NCBI RefSeq assembly: GCF_042679605.1
Contig: NZ_JBHTMU010000033.1
Coordinates: 1 to 46,281, forward strand
DNA from: Litorisediminicola beolgyonensis
Lineage (GTDB): Bacteria; Pseudomonadota; Alphaproteobacteria; Rhodobacterales; Rhodobacteraceae
Length of the DNA: 46,281 nt
Direction of reading: 5' to 3'
Below, in pieces: positions 24,423 to 32,296 of this stretch. The translations under genes were made by a program, and so were the position numbers. The first letter of the stretch is position 1, and each line of letters starts with the position of its first letter. Under the pieces are notes generated by a model. It did not search any database and was not told where the DNA came from. It was given only the letters and a program-made list of their open reading frames with translations.

Positions 24423-25460
24423 ATGACAGAGAGTTTCGAGTTCGGCGGGCGGACCCTCGCGCCCGGCACCCGTGGCACCATCGACCTGCCGGTCTCGGTG
24501 CTGTCCGACCACACACCCGTGACGCTCTCGGCGCATGTGATCCACGGACGCCGCCCGGGCCCTCGCGTCTTCGTCTCGGCGGGCATCCATGGCGACGAGG
24601 TGATCGGCGCCGAAATCTGCCGCCGCCTCCTGCGCGCCACGCCGATCCGCTCGGTCGCGGGCACGCTGATCGTGGTGCCCATCGTCAACGCCTTCGGCTT
24701 TCTCAACCAGTCGCGCTACCTGCCCGACCGGCGCGACCTGAACCGCGCCTTCCCCGGCCATTCCGAGGGCAGCCTCGCCGCGCGCCTCGCCCATCTCTTC
24801 CTGACCGAGGTCGTCCTGCGCTGCGACACCGGTATCGACCTGCATTCCGCCGCCGTGGGCCGCACCAACCTGCCGCAACTGCGCCTGACCCCCGGCTCGC
24901 AGCGCCTGCGCGAGCTCGGAGCCGCCTTCGCCGCGCCGGTCACACTGACCTCCAAGGTCCGCGACGGCTCGCTCCGCGAGGCTGCCGCGTCGGCGGGCGT
25001 CGATGTCCTGCTCTACGAGGCGGGCGAGGGGCTCCGCTTCGACGAGACCGCCGCCCGGGCCGGGGTCGCGGGCGTCCTGCGCGTGCTCCTGCATCTCGGC
25101 ATGATCCCGGGCCGGGGCGTGCCGCGCGCCCGCGCGGGCTCGGTGCTCTGCGACCGCAGCCACTGGCTCCGCGCCCCGTCAGGAGGGCTCCTGCGCACCC
25201 TCAAGGCCGCCGGAGACTGGGTCCGCGAGGACGAGGTGCTGGGCCTCGTGTCGGATCCCTTCGGCGAGAACGAAGAGGAGGTCCGCACCCCCACCCCCGG
25301 CATCGTCATCGGCCGCACCAACCTGCCGGTCGTCAACGAAGGCGACGCCCTCTTCCACATCGCCGAACCCGCCCGCGCCATGGCCCCCGAAGCCGCCCAG
25401 GCCGGCGTCGCCGAACACCTCGACGCCCCGGCGCTGTTCGATGAGGATGAGATTATTTAA
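24423..25460 (+). CDS. Succinylglutamate desuccinylase/aspartoacylase-family zinc deacylase
   Basis: M14-type zinc amidohydrolase of 345 residues in the cytoplasm. The metal motif AGIHGDEVIGAE (about 60, His and Glu) and the later His in DLHSAAVGR (about 140) are present, as is the substrate-binding stretch DRRDLNRAFPG. A C-terminal region with RTPTPGIVIGRTNLPVVNEG forms the usual beta domain. It should remove an N-acyl group from an amino acid or related amine; arginine-degradation ast genes are absent, so the true substrate is open. It ends immediately left of the low-GC island. Confidence 0.88.
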   Translation: MTESFEFGGRTLAPGTRGTIDLPVSVLSDHTPVTLSAHVIHGRRPGPRVFVSAGIHGDEVIGAEICRRLLRATPIRSVAGTLIVVPIVNAFGFLNQSRYLPDRRDLNRAFPGHSEGSLAARLAHLFLTEVVLRCDTGIDLHSAAVGRTNLPQLRLTPGSQRLRELGAAFAAPVTLTSKVRDGSLREAAASAGVDVLLYEAGEGLRFDETAARAGVAGVLRVLLHLGMIPGRGVPRARAGSVLCDRSHWLRAPSGGLLRTLKAAGDWVREDEVLGLVSDPFGENEEEVRTPTPGIVIGRTNLPVVNEGDALFHIAEPARAMAPEAAQAGVAEHLDAPALFDEDEII

Positions 25461-25483
25461 GCTTTAGACGTTCGCCACCATAC

Positions 25484-25512
25484 TTGTAGAGCGGCGCCGA
25501 TTGGGGTATACT
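25484..25512 (+). promoter_or_regulatory. Sigma70-type promoter of the AIPR cassette
   Basis: TTGTAG (25484-25489), a 17-base spacer and TATACT (25507-25512) make the best -35/-10 pair in the window. Transcription would start near 25519, leaving a leader of about 80 bases. It lies inside the low-GC segment, so the cassette carries its own promoter. Confidence 0.68.
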
Positions 25513-25532
25513 AAATATGGACCATCGTGCCC

Positions 25533-25559
25533 TCTGCTGAACGCCATCGAGCCAGCAGA
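25533..25559 (+). promoter_or_regulatory. Leader hairpin of the AIPR mRNA
   Basis: TCTGCTG (25533-25539) and CAGCAGA (25553-25559) form a seven-pair stem with a 13-base loop. CAGCTG then occurs twice within 20 bases, which allows a second stem just before the ribosome site. The leader structure may tune expression of the cassette. Confidence 0.4.
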
Positions 25560-25600
25560 CCACCAGCTGCATCGTCAGCTGAAAATAGGGAGCCATCTCA

Positions 25601-26842
25601 ATGGCGGCCAAGGCCTACCGATTCGAGGTTGCAGAAGCCCGGAGCTTCAAGCACCCGTACTTCCCGGACATCCAAAAATTTACTTTTTTGGTCCCTGCCT
25701 CCAAGTTTCCAAAAAATTTGCCCCAGAAAGCTAACCTTCGTGAAGCGACGGGGATGAAGCGCGCTGTTTACACCGACGTGTTAGAAAGTTTGCGGGGCAA
25801 CAACGCCCTACCTGGAACTTTCGACCTACTGAACCTCGGGGTAACCGTCATCGCGGAAAGTGTTGAGGCTGTCGATAAGCGGATCTTCGATGTTCTAATT
25901 GATGACGAGTATGGAATTGCTAACGGTGGGCATACCGCCAATCTAATTTGGTCTTGTCAGGAAGATGGAACTATCGCTGAAGGTCAGCACGTTGAAGTCA
26001 GGATTATTACTGGCGTGGATGGACCAGATGCTCATACTATGCGTGTAGATATCGCGCGGGCTCAAAATACAGGGATCGCAGTGCGGCCTGAGTCCATCTA
26101 CGAGTTGGATGGTGCGTTTCAGGGCATCAAGAATGCGATATCTAAGTATCCGTGGTCCGGGAGTGTCGCTTACAAAGAAAGTGATGATGAAGATTTGGAT
26201 GTTCGTGAGATAATCGCTCTCATGGAATTAATGAACATCTTCGACTTCCCGAACCGAAAGGGTAAGTATCCAATTTCCTCCTACGAGAAGTGGTCTACTC
26301 CTCTAAAGAAGTTTGGAGAAGATTTCTCTCAATATCGAGATGCGCCAGAGCTGAGGAAGTATCATAAATTAGAAGGTTTGGTTCCTGATATCCTTGCCCT
26401 TTACGATATAATTAGGCGGGAGTTTATCAAGTTCCGATCTGAGGCGCTTGGCAACAAGGGCGCCAAGCCGGCCTATATCGAGAGAACTTCCAAGCCGGAT
26501 GGGTTTTCTTTTCCGTATGCCGGATTTGATAATCATCCAGAGAGACTGACGAAAGGCGCGGCTTATCCAATTCTTGGGGCTTTTCGAAACTATGTGAAAG
26601 AAAACTCGGAGAGTGGGCTGGCCGAATGGGATGGCGGCTTTGAGCATGTCAAGAAAGTCTGGAGGCAAGTGGCTCCAGATATTTTTTGGGAGACTCATGC
26701 AACCGTGAAAGAAATAGGGCCTGCTCCTAATGTGCTCGGAAAAAACCGAAATCACTGGGCTGGACTTTACAAAACGGTCGAAAATTTTCATTTGCGCGAG
26801 CAACTTGAGCGCCTTCAGTCGGGGGCTCGTGATGGGGAGTAA
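25601..26842 (+). CDS. AIPR-like protein (abortive infection phage resistance family), low-GC island
   Basis: Protein of 413 residues, no signal peptide or membrane helix. Residues about 78-82 (NLGVT) and 105-112 (GIANGGHT), followed by VEVRIITG and IARAQNTGIAVRPESIYELD near 151-170, follow the order seen in AIPR proteins, where N-N-G-I-T, a G-x-Q-T element and a conserved N-x-Q segment occur in series. Here the Gln of the second motif is His. AIPR proteins are linked to abortive phage infection; the mechanism is not established. AGGGAG precedes the ATG. The gene is visibly lower in G+C (26 of 60 bases at 25861-25920) and uses codons such as ATA and TTA that neighbours avoid, which suggests acquisition. 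A DGQHR/DndB-like relative is an alternative. Confidence 0.68.
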   Translation: MAAKAYRFEVAEARSFKHPYFPDIQKFTFLVPASKFPKNLPQKANLREATGMKRAVYTDVLESLRGNNALPGTFDLLNLGVTVIAESVEAVDKRIFDVLIDDEYGIANGGHTANLIWSCQEDGTIAEGQHVEVRIITGVDGPDAHTMRVDIARAQNTGIAVRPESIYELDGAFQGIKNAISKYPWSGSVAYKESDDEDLDVREIIALMELMNIFDFPNRKGKYPISSYEKWSTPLKKFGEDFSQYRDAPELRKYHKLEGLVPDILALYDIIRREFIKFRSEALGNKGAKPAYIERTSKPDGFSFPYAGFDNHPERLTKGAAYPILGAFRNYVKENSESGLAEWDGGFEHVKKVWRQVAPDIFWETHATVKEIGPAPNVLGKNRNHWAGLYKTVENFHLREQLERLQSGARDGE

Positions 26843-26960
26843 GCGCGATAAAATCATGATCCGTATTGGATCAAACTTCGAAGCAGCAGCGACTGGTAGA
26901 ACCGCAATAGTGCTGCTGGCGCTATTGGTTGGCCTGTTACTGATCTCGGACACGCTATAA
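26832..26960 (+). CDS. 42-residue single-helix membrane protein overlapping the AIPR gene
   Basis: The ATG at 26832 lies inside the AIPR stop region in another frame, giving an 11-base overlap. The product has a charged, basic start (MGSKRDKIMIRIG) and one hydrophobic helix of about 15-17 residues (TAIVLLALLVGLLLI) near the end. A GGGGG run lies about seven bases before the ATG and could act as a ribosome site. A terminator follows directly after its stop. Size and shape recall small membrane toxins or pore-forming effectors. It has no recognised family; a second in-frame ATG at 26856 is possible. Chance cannot be excluded at this length. Confidence 0.5.
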   Translation: MGSKRDKIMIRIGSNFEAAATGRTAIVLLALLVGLLLISDTL

Positions 26961-26966
26961 CTGCGG

Positions 26967-27005
26967 GCGCGGGCCGCGTTCATAGCGGTCCGCGCAGGCT
27001 TTTTT
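26967..27005 (+). terminator. Intrinsic terminator of the AIPR cassette
   Basis: Bases 26967-26977 pair with 26985-26995 around a seven-base loop (11 pairs, one of them G-U), and six T follow after a four-base gap. It begins seven bases after the small ORF stop and marks the right edge of the cassette. Confidence 0.82.
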
Positions 27006-27066
27006 CTGAGTTCCTGTAAATTCAGCAGTAACTTATCAAGCACACGCCGCAACTCCGGAGACCCCC

Positions 27067-27855
27067 ATGCCCTTCACCCTCGCCACCTGGAACATCAACT
27101 CCGTCCGTCTGCGCGAGGGGCTCGTGGCCCGGCTTCTGACCGAGGAGCAGCCGGACGTGCTCTGCCTGCAGGAGACCAAGTCCCCGGTCGAGAAGCTCCC
27201 GGTCGAGGCCTTCGAGGCCCTGGGCTACACCCATCGCGTGGCCCGCGGGCAGAAGGGCTATAACGGCGTCATGATCCTCTCGAAGCTGCCGCTCGAAGAG
27301 GCGGGGGCCGAGGATTACGCCGGTCTCGGCCATGCCCGCCACGTCGCGGCCAAGCTTGAGAACGGCGTCACCATCCACAATTTCTACGTCCCCGCCGGTG
27401 GCGACGTGCCCGACCGCGCCGTGAACGAGAAGTTCGGCCAGAAGCTCGACTACCTCACCGACATGCGCGACTGGGCCCATGCCGCGCGCCCCGAGAAATC
27501 CATCCTCGTCGGCGATCTCAACATCGCGCCCCGCGAGGACGACGTCTGGTCCCACAAGCAGCTTCTCAAGGTCGTCTCGCACACCCCCATCGAGGTCGAG
27601 CATCTCGCCCAGACGCAGGAGGCCGGCGCCTGGGTCGACGTCACCCGGCAGGACATCCCCGAGGGCCAGCTCTATTCCTGGTGGTCCTACCGCGCCCGCG
27701 ACTGGGATGCCGCCGACAAGGGCCGCCGTCTCGATCACATCTGGGCCACGCCCGACATCTCGAACGCCGCCCATTCCTCGCGCATCCTGCGCCCGGTCCG
27801 CGGCTGGGACCAGCCCTCGGACCACGCGCCGGTCTTCGCCACCTTCGATCTCTGA
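27067..27855 (+). CDS. xthA: Exodeoxyribonuclease III
   Basis: Magnesium-dependent AP endonuclease and 3'-5' exonuclease of base-excision repair. It has 262 residues. Motifs in order are ATWNINSVR, LCLQETK (metal-binding Glu about 36), NFYVPAGGD, GDLNIAP (about 152) and the terminal SDHAPV with the catalytic Asp-His. GGAG precedes the ATG. It has a housekeeping composition, so the foreign segment ends before it. Single gene. Confidence 0.95.
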   Translation: MPFTLATWNINSVRLREGLVARLLTEEQPDVLCLQETKSPVEKLPVEAFEALGYTHRVARGQKGYNGVMILSKLPLEEAGAEDYAGLGHARHVAAKLENGVTIHNFYVPAGGDVPDRAVNEKFGQKLDYLTDMRDWAHAARPEKSILVGDLNIAPREDDVWSHKQLLKVVSHTPIEVEHLAQTQEAGAWVDVTRQDIPEGQLYSWWSYRARDWDAADKGRRLDHIWATPDISNAAHSSRILRPVRGWDQPSDHAPVFATFDL

Positions 27856-28049
27856 GGCAGCGGCCCAAAACGGCGCGAAACCCACGCCAAACGCCCCAAT
27901 CACGCCCGAAACCCGCGCCTCAGGACAGACCCTTTCAGCCGCGACCCGTGTCGCGCGCGCCACGTCGCGGACGAGCGTGATTTCCGCAGGTGCGAAACGC
28001 CGTCCCGATGCGCATACTCTCCGATGGGATAGGTTAACGGGATTAGGTC

Positions 28050-29534
28050 ATGAGTCTCACGCGTCGTGCTCTTTTGTTCGGGTCGGGCGCTGCCATCGGA
28101 GCGGTCGCCGCGATGGTGGAAGCCCAGAAACTGCCGTCGCTCGGCGGCACCGTGTCGCTGGCGCCCGAAGGCGGGGAGGGGGTGCTGAACGACGCCTCGA
28201 AGCTCTCCGAGACCCCGGTCTTCAAGCACATCACCGTCACGCGTGACCCCGGCGAACGCCTGGTCGAGGCGATCCGCGCCGAGATGGACGAGGCCCGCGA
28301 AGAGGGCCGCCCCGTCGCGCTCTCGGCCGCGCGCCACTCGATGGGCGGCCACGCACTGCCCGAGAACGGCCACGCGGTGACGCTCGAGAACGCCACCGTC
28401 GAGGTCGACACTGACGCCCGCACCGCGCTTGTCCATGCCGGGGCGCGCTGGTCCGAGGTCATCCCCGCGCTCGACCGCTGGGGCTTCGGGCCCAAGGTCA
28501 TGCAATCCAACAACGATTTCGGCGTCGCCTCGACCTTCGCGGTGAACGCCCATGGCTGGCCCGTGCCCTATGGCCCGATGGGCTCGACCGTGCGCTCGGT
28601 GTTCCTGGTCGAGCCCGGCGGCGAGCTTCTCGAGATCAGCCGCGACAAGGAACCCGAGCTCTTCGCGATGACGATGGGCGGCTACGGCCTGACCGGCGCG
28701 ATCGTGTCGCTGGTGATCGAGATCGAACCCGACCGCCGTCTCGTGCCCTTCTTCGAGACCATGCCCGCCGAAGAGTTCGGCCCCGCCTTCGTCGCCGCCG
28801 TCTCGGGCGAGGAGAGCCGCGCCAACATGGGCTACGGGCGTCTGAACGTCGCGCGCGGCGCCTTCTTCGACGAGGCGCTGATGGTCACCTACCTGCCGAC
28901 CGAGGACCAGTCGGACCTGCCGCCCGTCGGCACCTCGAACTGGATGAGCCACGCCTCGCGCTACATCTTCCGCGGCCAGCTCGGCCGCGAGGCGGTCAAG
29001 ACCGCGCGCTGGAGCTTCGAGACCGACATCGCACCGCTCGTCGCGGGTGGCACCACGACCCGCAACACGCTCCTGAACGAGCCGGTCGAGACCCTGCGCG
29101 GCTTCGACCCGAGCCGCACCGACATCCTGCACGAGTATTTCGTGCCGCCCGACCGCTGGGAGGAGTTCGTGACCGCCTGCCGCGAGGTGATCCCCTCGTC
29201 CTACCAGTCGCTCCTGAACGTCACGCTGCGCTATGTCGCGGCGGACACCGAATCCGTGCTCTCCTACGCGCCCGAGCCGCGCATCGCCGCGGTCATGCTC
29301 TTCAGCCAGGAGATGACCGAGCGGGCCGAGACCGACATGCGGCGGATGACCAGCAGTCTGATCGACCGTGTGATCGACCTCGGCGGCACCTACTATCTGC
29401 CCTACCGTCCCCACGCGACACGGCGGCAGCTGCGCCAGGGCTATCCGAACGCCCGAGAATTCGCGCAGCGCAAGCGCGAGATCGACCCCGATCTTCTGTT
29501 CCGCAACATGTTCTGGGACCGGTATTTCGCCTGA
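28050..29534 (+). CDS. Tat-exported FAD-dependent oxidase (PCMH/FAD-binding 4 type)
   Basis: Flavoprotein of 494 residues. MSLTRRALLFGSGAAIG is a twin-arginine signal, so the folded enzyme is exported. The FAD-binding domain follows with ALSAARHSMGGHALPENG near 95, QSNNDFGVASTFAVNAHGWP near 152 and MGGYGLTGAIVSLVIEI near 210. The C-terminal RQGYPNAREFAQRKREIDPD is like sugar-acid lactone and alditol oxidases of the ALO/vanillyl alcohol group. Substrate unknown. It is first in a four-gene unit with three membrane or membrane-anchored proteins; the next gene overlaps its stop as TGATG. Confidence 0.86.
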   Translation: MSLTRRALLFGSGAAIGAVAAMVEAQKLPSLGGTVSLAPEGGEGVLNDASKLSETPVFKHITVTRDPGERLVEAIRAEMDEAREEGRPVALSAARHSMGGHALPENGHAVTLENATVEVDTDARTALVHAGARWSEVIPALDRWGFGPKVMQSNNDFGVASTFAVNAHGWPVPYGPMGSTVRSVFLVEPGGELLEISRDKEPELFAMTMGGYGLTGAIVSLVIEIEPDRRLVPFFETMPAEEFGPAFVAAVSGEESRANMGYGRLNVARGAFFDEALMVTYLPTEDQSDLPPVGTSNWMSHASRYIFRGQLGREAVKTARWSFETDIAPLVAGGTTTRNTLLNEPVETLRGFDPSRTDILHEYFVPPDRWEEFVTACREVIPSSYQSLLNVTLRYVAADTESVLSYAPEPRIAAVMLFSQEMTERAETDMRRMTSSLIDRVIDLGGTYYLPYRPHATRRQLRQGYPNAREFAQRKREIDPDLLFRNMFWDRYFA

Positions 29535-29941
29535 TGGGCCCGCTTCGGACGATCGCGCTCGGCTATGCCGTGGTCCTCTTCGGAGCGGCGGCGCTGAACT
29601 ACATCCCGGGCGTCACCGATGCCGACGGCGTGGCCTTCGGCATCTTCGCTCTCGATCTCTATGACGACGCGCTGCACGCGGCCTCGGCGCTCTGGGCGTT
29701 GATCGCGGGGCTGACCTCGCGCCGCGCCGCGCGGCTCTTCCTGGTGCTCTTCGGGGCGCTCTACCTGGGCGACGGTCTCCTCGGGCTTGCGACCGGGTCC
29801 GGGTATCTCGACCTCGGCATCTTCACGAACGGCGTGCTGGATCTGGAGTTCGGCTTCAAGATCCTCGCCAACCTGCCGCATATCGCGCTCGGCGGGATCG
29901 CTCTGATCTCCGGGCTCGTGCTGGAACGAGACAAGGCATAA
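29534..29941 (+). CDS. Four-helix membrane protein, DUF4383-like
   Basis: Protein of 135 residues with four hydrophobic helices (about 6-24, 45-62, 67-86, 108-128) and short loops. The pattern DALHAASALWALIAGL then LFGALYLGDGLLG resembles DUF4383 proteins, whose role is unknown. The start is fixed by TGATG overlap with the oxidase stop. It may anchor or pass electrons for the exported oxidase, but no haem ligand pattern is evident apart from one His per end. Confidence 0.65.
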   Translation: MGPLRTIALGYAVVLFGAAALNYIPGVTDADGVAFGIFALDLYDDALHAASALWALIAGLTSRRAARLFLVLFGALYLGDGLLGLATGSGYLDLGIFTNGVLDLEFGFKILANLPHIALGGIALISGLVLERDKA

Positions 29942-29944
29942 GGC

Positions 29945-30991
29945 ATGAAGGCTCTCCTGAAATTCCTGATCAAGACCGCGCTGATCCTGGGCTTTCCGTT
30001 CTACGTGCCGATCCTCTACGTGGAGTTCGCCTGCCGCGGCGAGCCGCTCGCCGACGACTACGCGAGCCTCCTGCCGCCCGAGCATCACCGGCCCGAGGCG
30101 CGCACGCTGATGACCTATCCCGAATGGCATATCGTGCACGCCTATACCGATTACGCACGGGTGATCGAGGACGAGGACCCGCATGACTTCTCCTTCCTCG
30201 GCGCGATCTGGGGGTTCTGGTCCTCGCTCTGCACGCTGAACGAGGCGTCGGCGGCGCATGGCGGCGTCGATGGCGAGACCAAGCAGATGGTCTACGTGAT
30301 CGGCGCGAGCTTCACCGCCGAGATGCTGCTGAAGGCCGCCTATGAAGAGACCTTCGGCCATATCGCCGCGCTCATCCGCGGACCCGAGCGCGAGCCGCTC
30401 GACGATCTCTCCGCCCGGCAGGCGGCGGAATACGCGGCCTTCCTCCGCCAGACGCCCTGGTACAAGTACGATTTCCTCGAGGATGACCGCGAGCTCGACC
30501 TCGCCGCCACCGACACGCCGCGCGACAACGAGCGCGAGATCGCGCTCGGGATCGAGAACCGCGTCAAGGCGCGCTACGCCGCCTTCATCGCCGACCGCGT
30601 CGCCGAGATCGGCCCGGACGAGCAGAGCCTGCGCATGGTCGCCTGGGGCCTCAGCCCGTCGCAGTTCGGCGCCTATGACGGCGTGAGCGTCATCGGCCCC
30701 CGCGAACCCGGGGTCGAGCTGGAGGTGCCGCGCTATGCGAAGCTGACCAAGCTTCTGGAGCAGATGGCGCTCGACGGGGCGGAGTTCGTCGAGATCGCGG
30801 GAAATGACGACATCCTGATCACCGTCCTGTCTGACCGGGTGAAACAGGCCCCGGGCTCGCTGATGAGCGTCGGCGTGCAGGGCACCGACGACCGCCGCTT
30901 CCTGATGCTCGTCAAGGTCCCGGAGCTGGCCGAGACGCTGCGCGGGATGCAGGAAGGCCTCCTGCGGCTCGAACACATCCATGATTACTAG
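29945..30991 (+). CDS. Membrane-anchored protein of unknown function
   Basis: Protein of 348 residues with a single N-terminal hydrophobic segment (about 9-26) and then a soluble, acidic region. Stretches such as TYPEWHIVHAYTDYARVIE and FLGAIWGFWSSLCTLNEAS are conserved-looking, but I cannot place the family. The rest is mostly helical. It starts three bases after the preceding stop and its 3' end overlaps the next gene by 11 bases, so all four genes are probably translated as one unit. Confidence 0.65.
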   Translation: MKALLKFLIKTALILGFPFYVPILYVEFACRGEPLADDYASLLPPEHHRPEARTLMTYPEWHIVHAYTDYARVIEDEDPHDFSFLGAIWGFWSSLCTLNEASAAHGGVDGETKQMVYVIGASFTAEMLLKAAYEETFGHIAALIRGPEREPLDDLSARQAAEYAAFLRQTPWYKYDFLEDDRELDLAATDTPRDNEREIALGIENRVKARYAAFIADRVAEIGPDEQSLRMVAWGLSPSQFGAYDGVSVIGPREPGVELEVPRYAKLTKLLEQMALDGAEFVEIAGNDDILITVLSDRVKQAPGSLMSVGVQGTDDRRFLMLVKVPELAETLRGMQEGLLRLEHIHDY

Positions 30992-31271
30992 CCTCCTGAA
31001 GGCGCTGCCCCTGGTGGCGCTGGGATGGCTCGGCACGCTCTCTCTGGTGATGCTGGTGACCGACGAGGCCCCCGGCGCGGTGGTGCTCTTTCCTGCCGAC
31101 GGCTTTGTCTCGGCGCTGCCCGAGGGCCTCGGCATCGCCGGGGCAGGGCCCTTCTGGATCGCGGTCCGCGGCGAGGTCCCGGGCATGGGCCGCGCGCTCT
31201 ATGCCGCCGGGGGACGGCTCGTCCTGCCCGCGGGCCTGCCGGGCTGCCTGCCGCTTCCCGGCGGCGCCTGA
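30981..31271 (+). CDS. Small membrane protein of unknown function
   Basis: Protein of 96 residues. One N-terminal hydrophobic helix (LLKALPLVALGWLGTLSLVMLV) is followed by a Gly- and Pro-rich segment. It overlaps the preceding gene by 11 bases and closes the four-gene unit. No family recognised. Confidence 0.55.
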   Translation: MITSLLKALPLVALGWLGTLSLVMLVTDEAPGAVVLFPADGFVSALPEGLGIAGAGPFWIAVRGEVPGMGRALYAAGGRLVLPAGLPGCLPLPGGA

Positions 31272-31354
31272 TCCGCTTCTGCCCTTGCATCGGACGGCGG
31301 CCTTCTCCATCTGAACGGGGACATGAGAGACGAGAGCCCCGGAGGGACGAGACG

Positions 31355-32269
31355 ATGATCGAACTTGGCACCAGTCAGCAAACCGGCGGACAGGACCTCA
31401 TCAAGGACGTGGCCGAGCGCGACTTCATGGCCGAGGTCGTCGATGCTTCGCGCGAAGTTCCGGTGATCGTCGATTTCTGGGCGCCGTGGTGCGGCCCCTG
31501 CAAGACGCTCGGCCCGATGCTCGAGGACGCCGTCCGCGCCGCCAAGGGCGCGGTGAAGATGGCCAAGGTCAATGTCGACGAGGCGCAGAGCATCGCCGGT
31601 CAGCTCCGCATCCAGTCGATCCCGACGGTCTACGCCTTCTGGCAGGGCCAGCCGGTCGACGGCTTCCAGGGCGCGGTGCCGCAATCCGAGATCAAGGCCT
31701 TCATCGACCGGCTCGTCCAGCAATCGGGCGGTGACGCCTCGGGCGGGCTCGACGAGGCGCTCGACGCCGCCGACGAGATGCTGGAGCAGGGCGCGGCCAC
31801 CGACGCCGTGCAGATCTTCACCGCCGTTCTCGGCGAGGACGACAAGAACCCCCGGGCCTATGCCGGGCTGGTGCGCGCCCATGTCGCACTTGGCGAGATC
31901 GACCAGGCCGAGGCCATCCTGAACGGCGCTCCGGTGGAGATCTCGAAGGCGCCCGAGCTCGAGGCCGCCCATGCGCAAATCCAGCTCGCGCGGCAGGCCG
32001 AGAACGCCGGACCGCTCGCGGAACTCGGCCAGCAGGTCGAGGCCGATCCCGACAATCATCAAGCCCGCTTCGATTATGCGCAGGCGCTCGCCGCCAACGG
32101 CAAGACCGGCGAGGCCGTCGACCAGCTGCTCGAGCTCTTCCGCCGCGACCGCGAGTGGAACGACGGCGCCGCCAAGAGCCAGCTCTTCACGCTCTTCGAC
32201 GCGCTGAAGCCCAACGATCCGATCGTTCTCAACGGACGGCGCAAACTCTCGTCGATGATATTTGCCTGA
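31355..32269 (+). CDS. CnoX/YbbN-like thioredoxin-TPR protein
   Basis: Protein of 304 residues with an N-terminal thioredoxin domain (active site WCGPC, C46 and C49) and a C-terminal TPR-like helical region (about 135-300). This is the layout of CnoX (YbbN), which protects proteins from oxidation and hands them to GroEL. Unlike E. coli CnoX, the CGPC site is intact, as is common in alphaproteobacteria, so it may also act as an oxidoreductase. GGAGGG precedes the ATG. Upstream of the Lon-N and Trm112-like genes on the same strand. Confidence 0.9.
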   Translation: MIELGTSQQTGGQDLIKDVAERDFMAEVVDASREVPVIVDFWAPWCGPCKTLGPMLEDAVRAAKGAVKMAKVNVDEAQSIAGQLRIQSIPTVYAFWQGQPVDGFQGAVPQSEIKAFIDRLVQQSGGDASGGLDEALDAADEMLEQGAATDAVQIFTAVLGEDDKNPRAYAGLVRAHVALGEIDQAEAILNGAPVEISKAPELEAAHAQIQLARQAENAGPLAELGQQVEADPDNHQARFDYAQALAANGKTGEAVDQLLELFRRDREWNDGAAKSQLFTLFDALKPNDPIVLNGRRKLSSMIFA

Positions 32270-32296
32270 CCGGGCCCTAGGACTAGCTGCAAGGGC

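Noticed and set aside
22220..24706. Minus-strand open frame of 828 codons
   Set aside because: Antisense to the EamA and MFS genes; extremely rich in Arg, Glu and Gly without domains. Both sense genes have clear transporter motifs.
25501..25734. Alternative plus-strand ORF of 77 codons at the start of the AIPR gene
   Set aside because: It overlaps the promoter and the AIPR start in another frame, has no ribosome site, and gives no recognisable protein.
26369..27052. Minus-strand ORF of 227 codons opposite the AIPR 3' end
   Set aside because: It crosses the terminator and the overlapping small gene; the sense frame has the AIPR motif order and a ribosome site, the antisense frame has neither.
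25455..27060. Search for flanking direct repeats or an integrase marking the low-GC island as a mobile element
   Set aside because: No convincing direct repeat, tRNA gene end, integrase or transposase was found at either edge, so a mobile element is not called.
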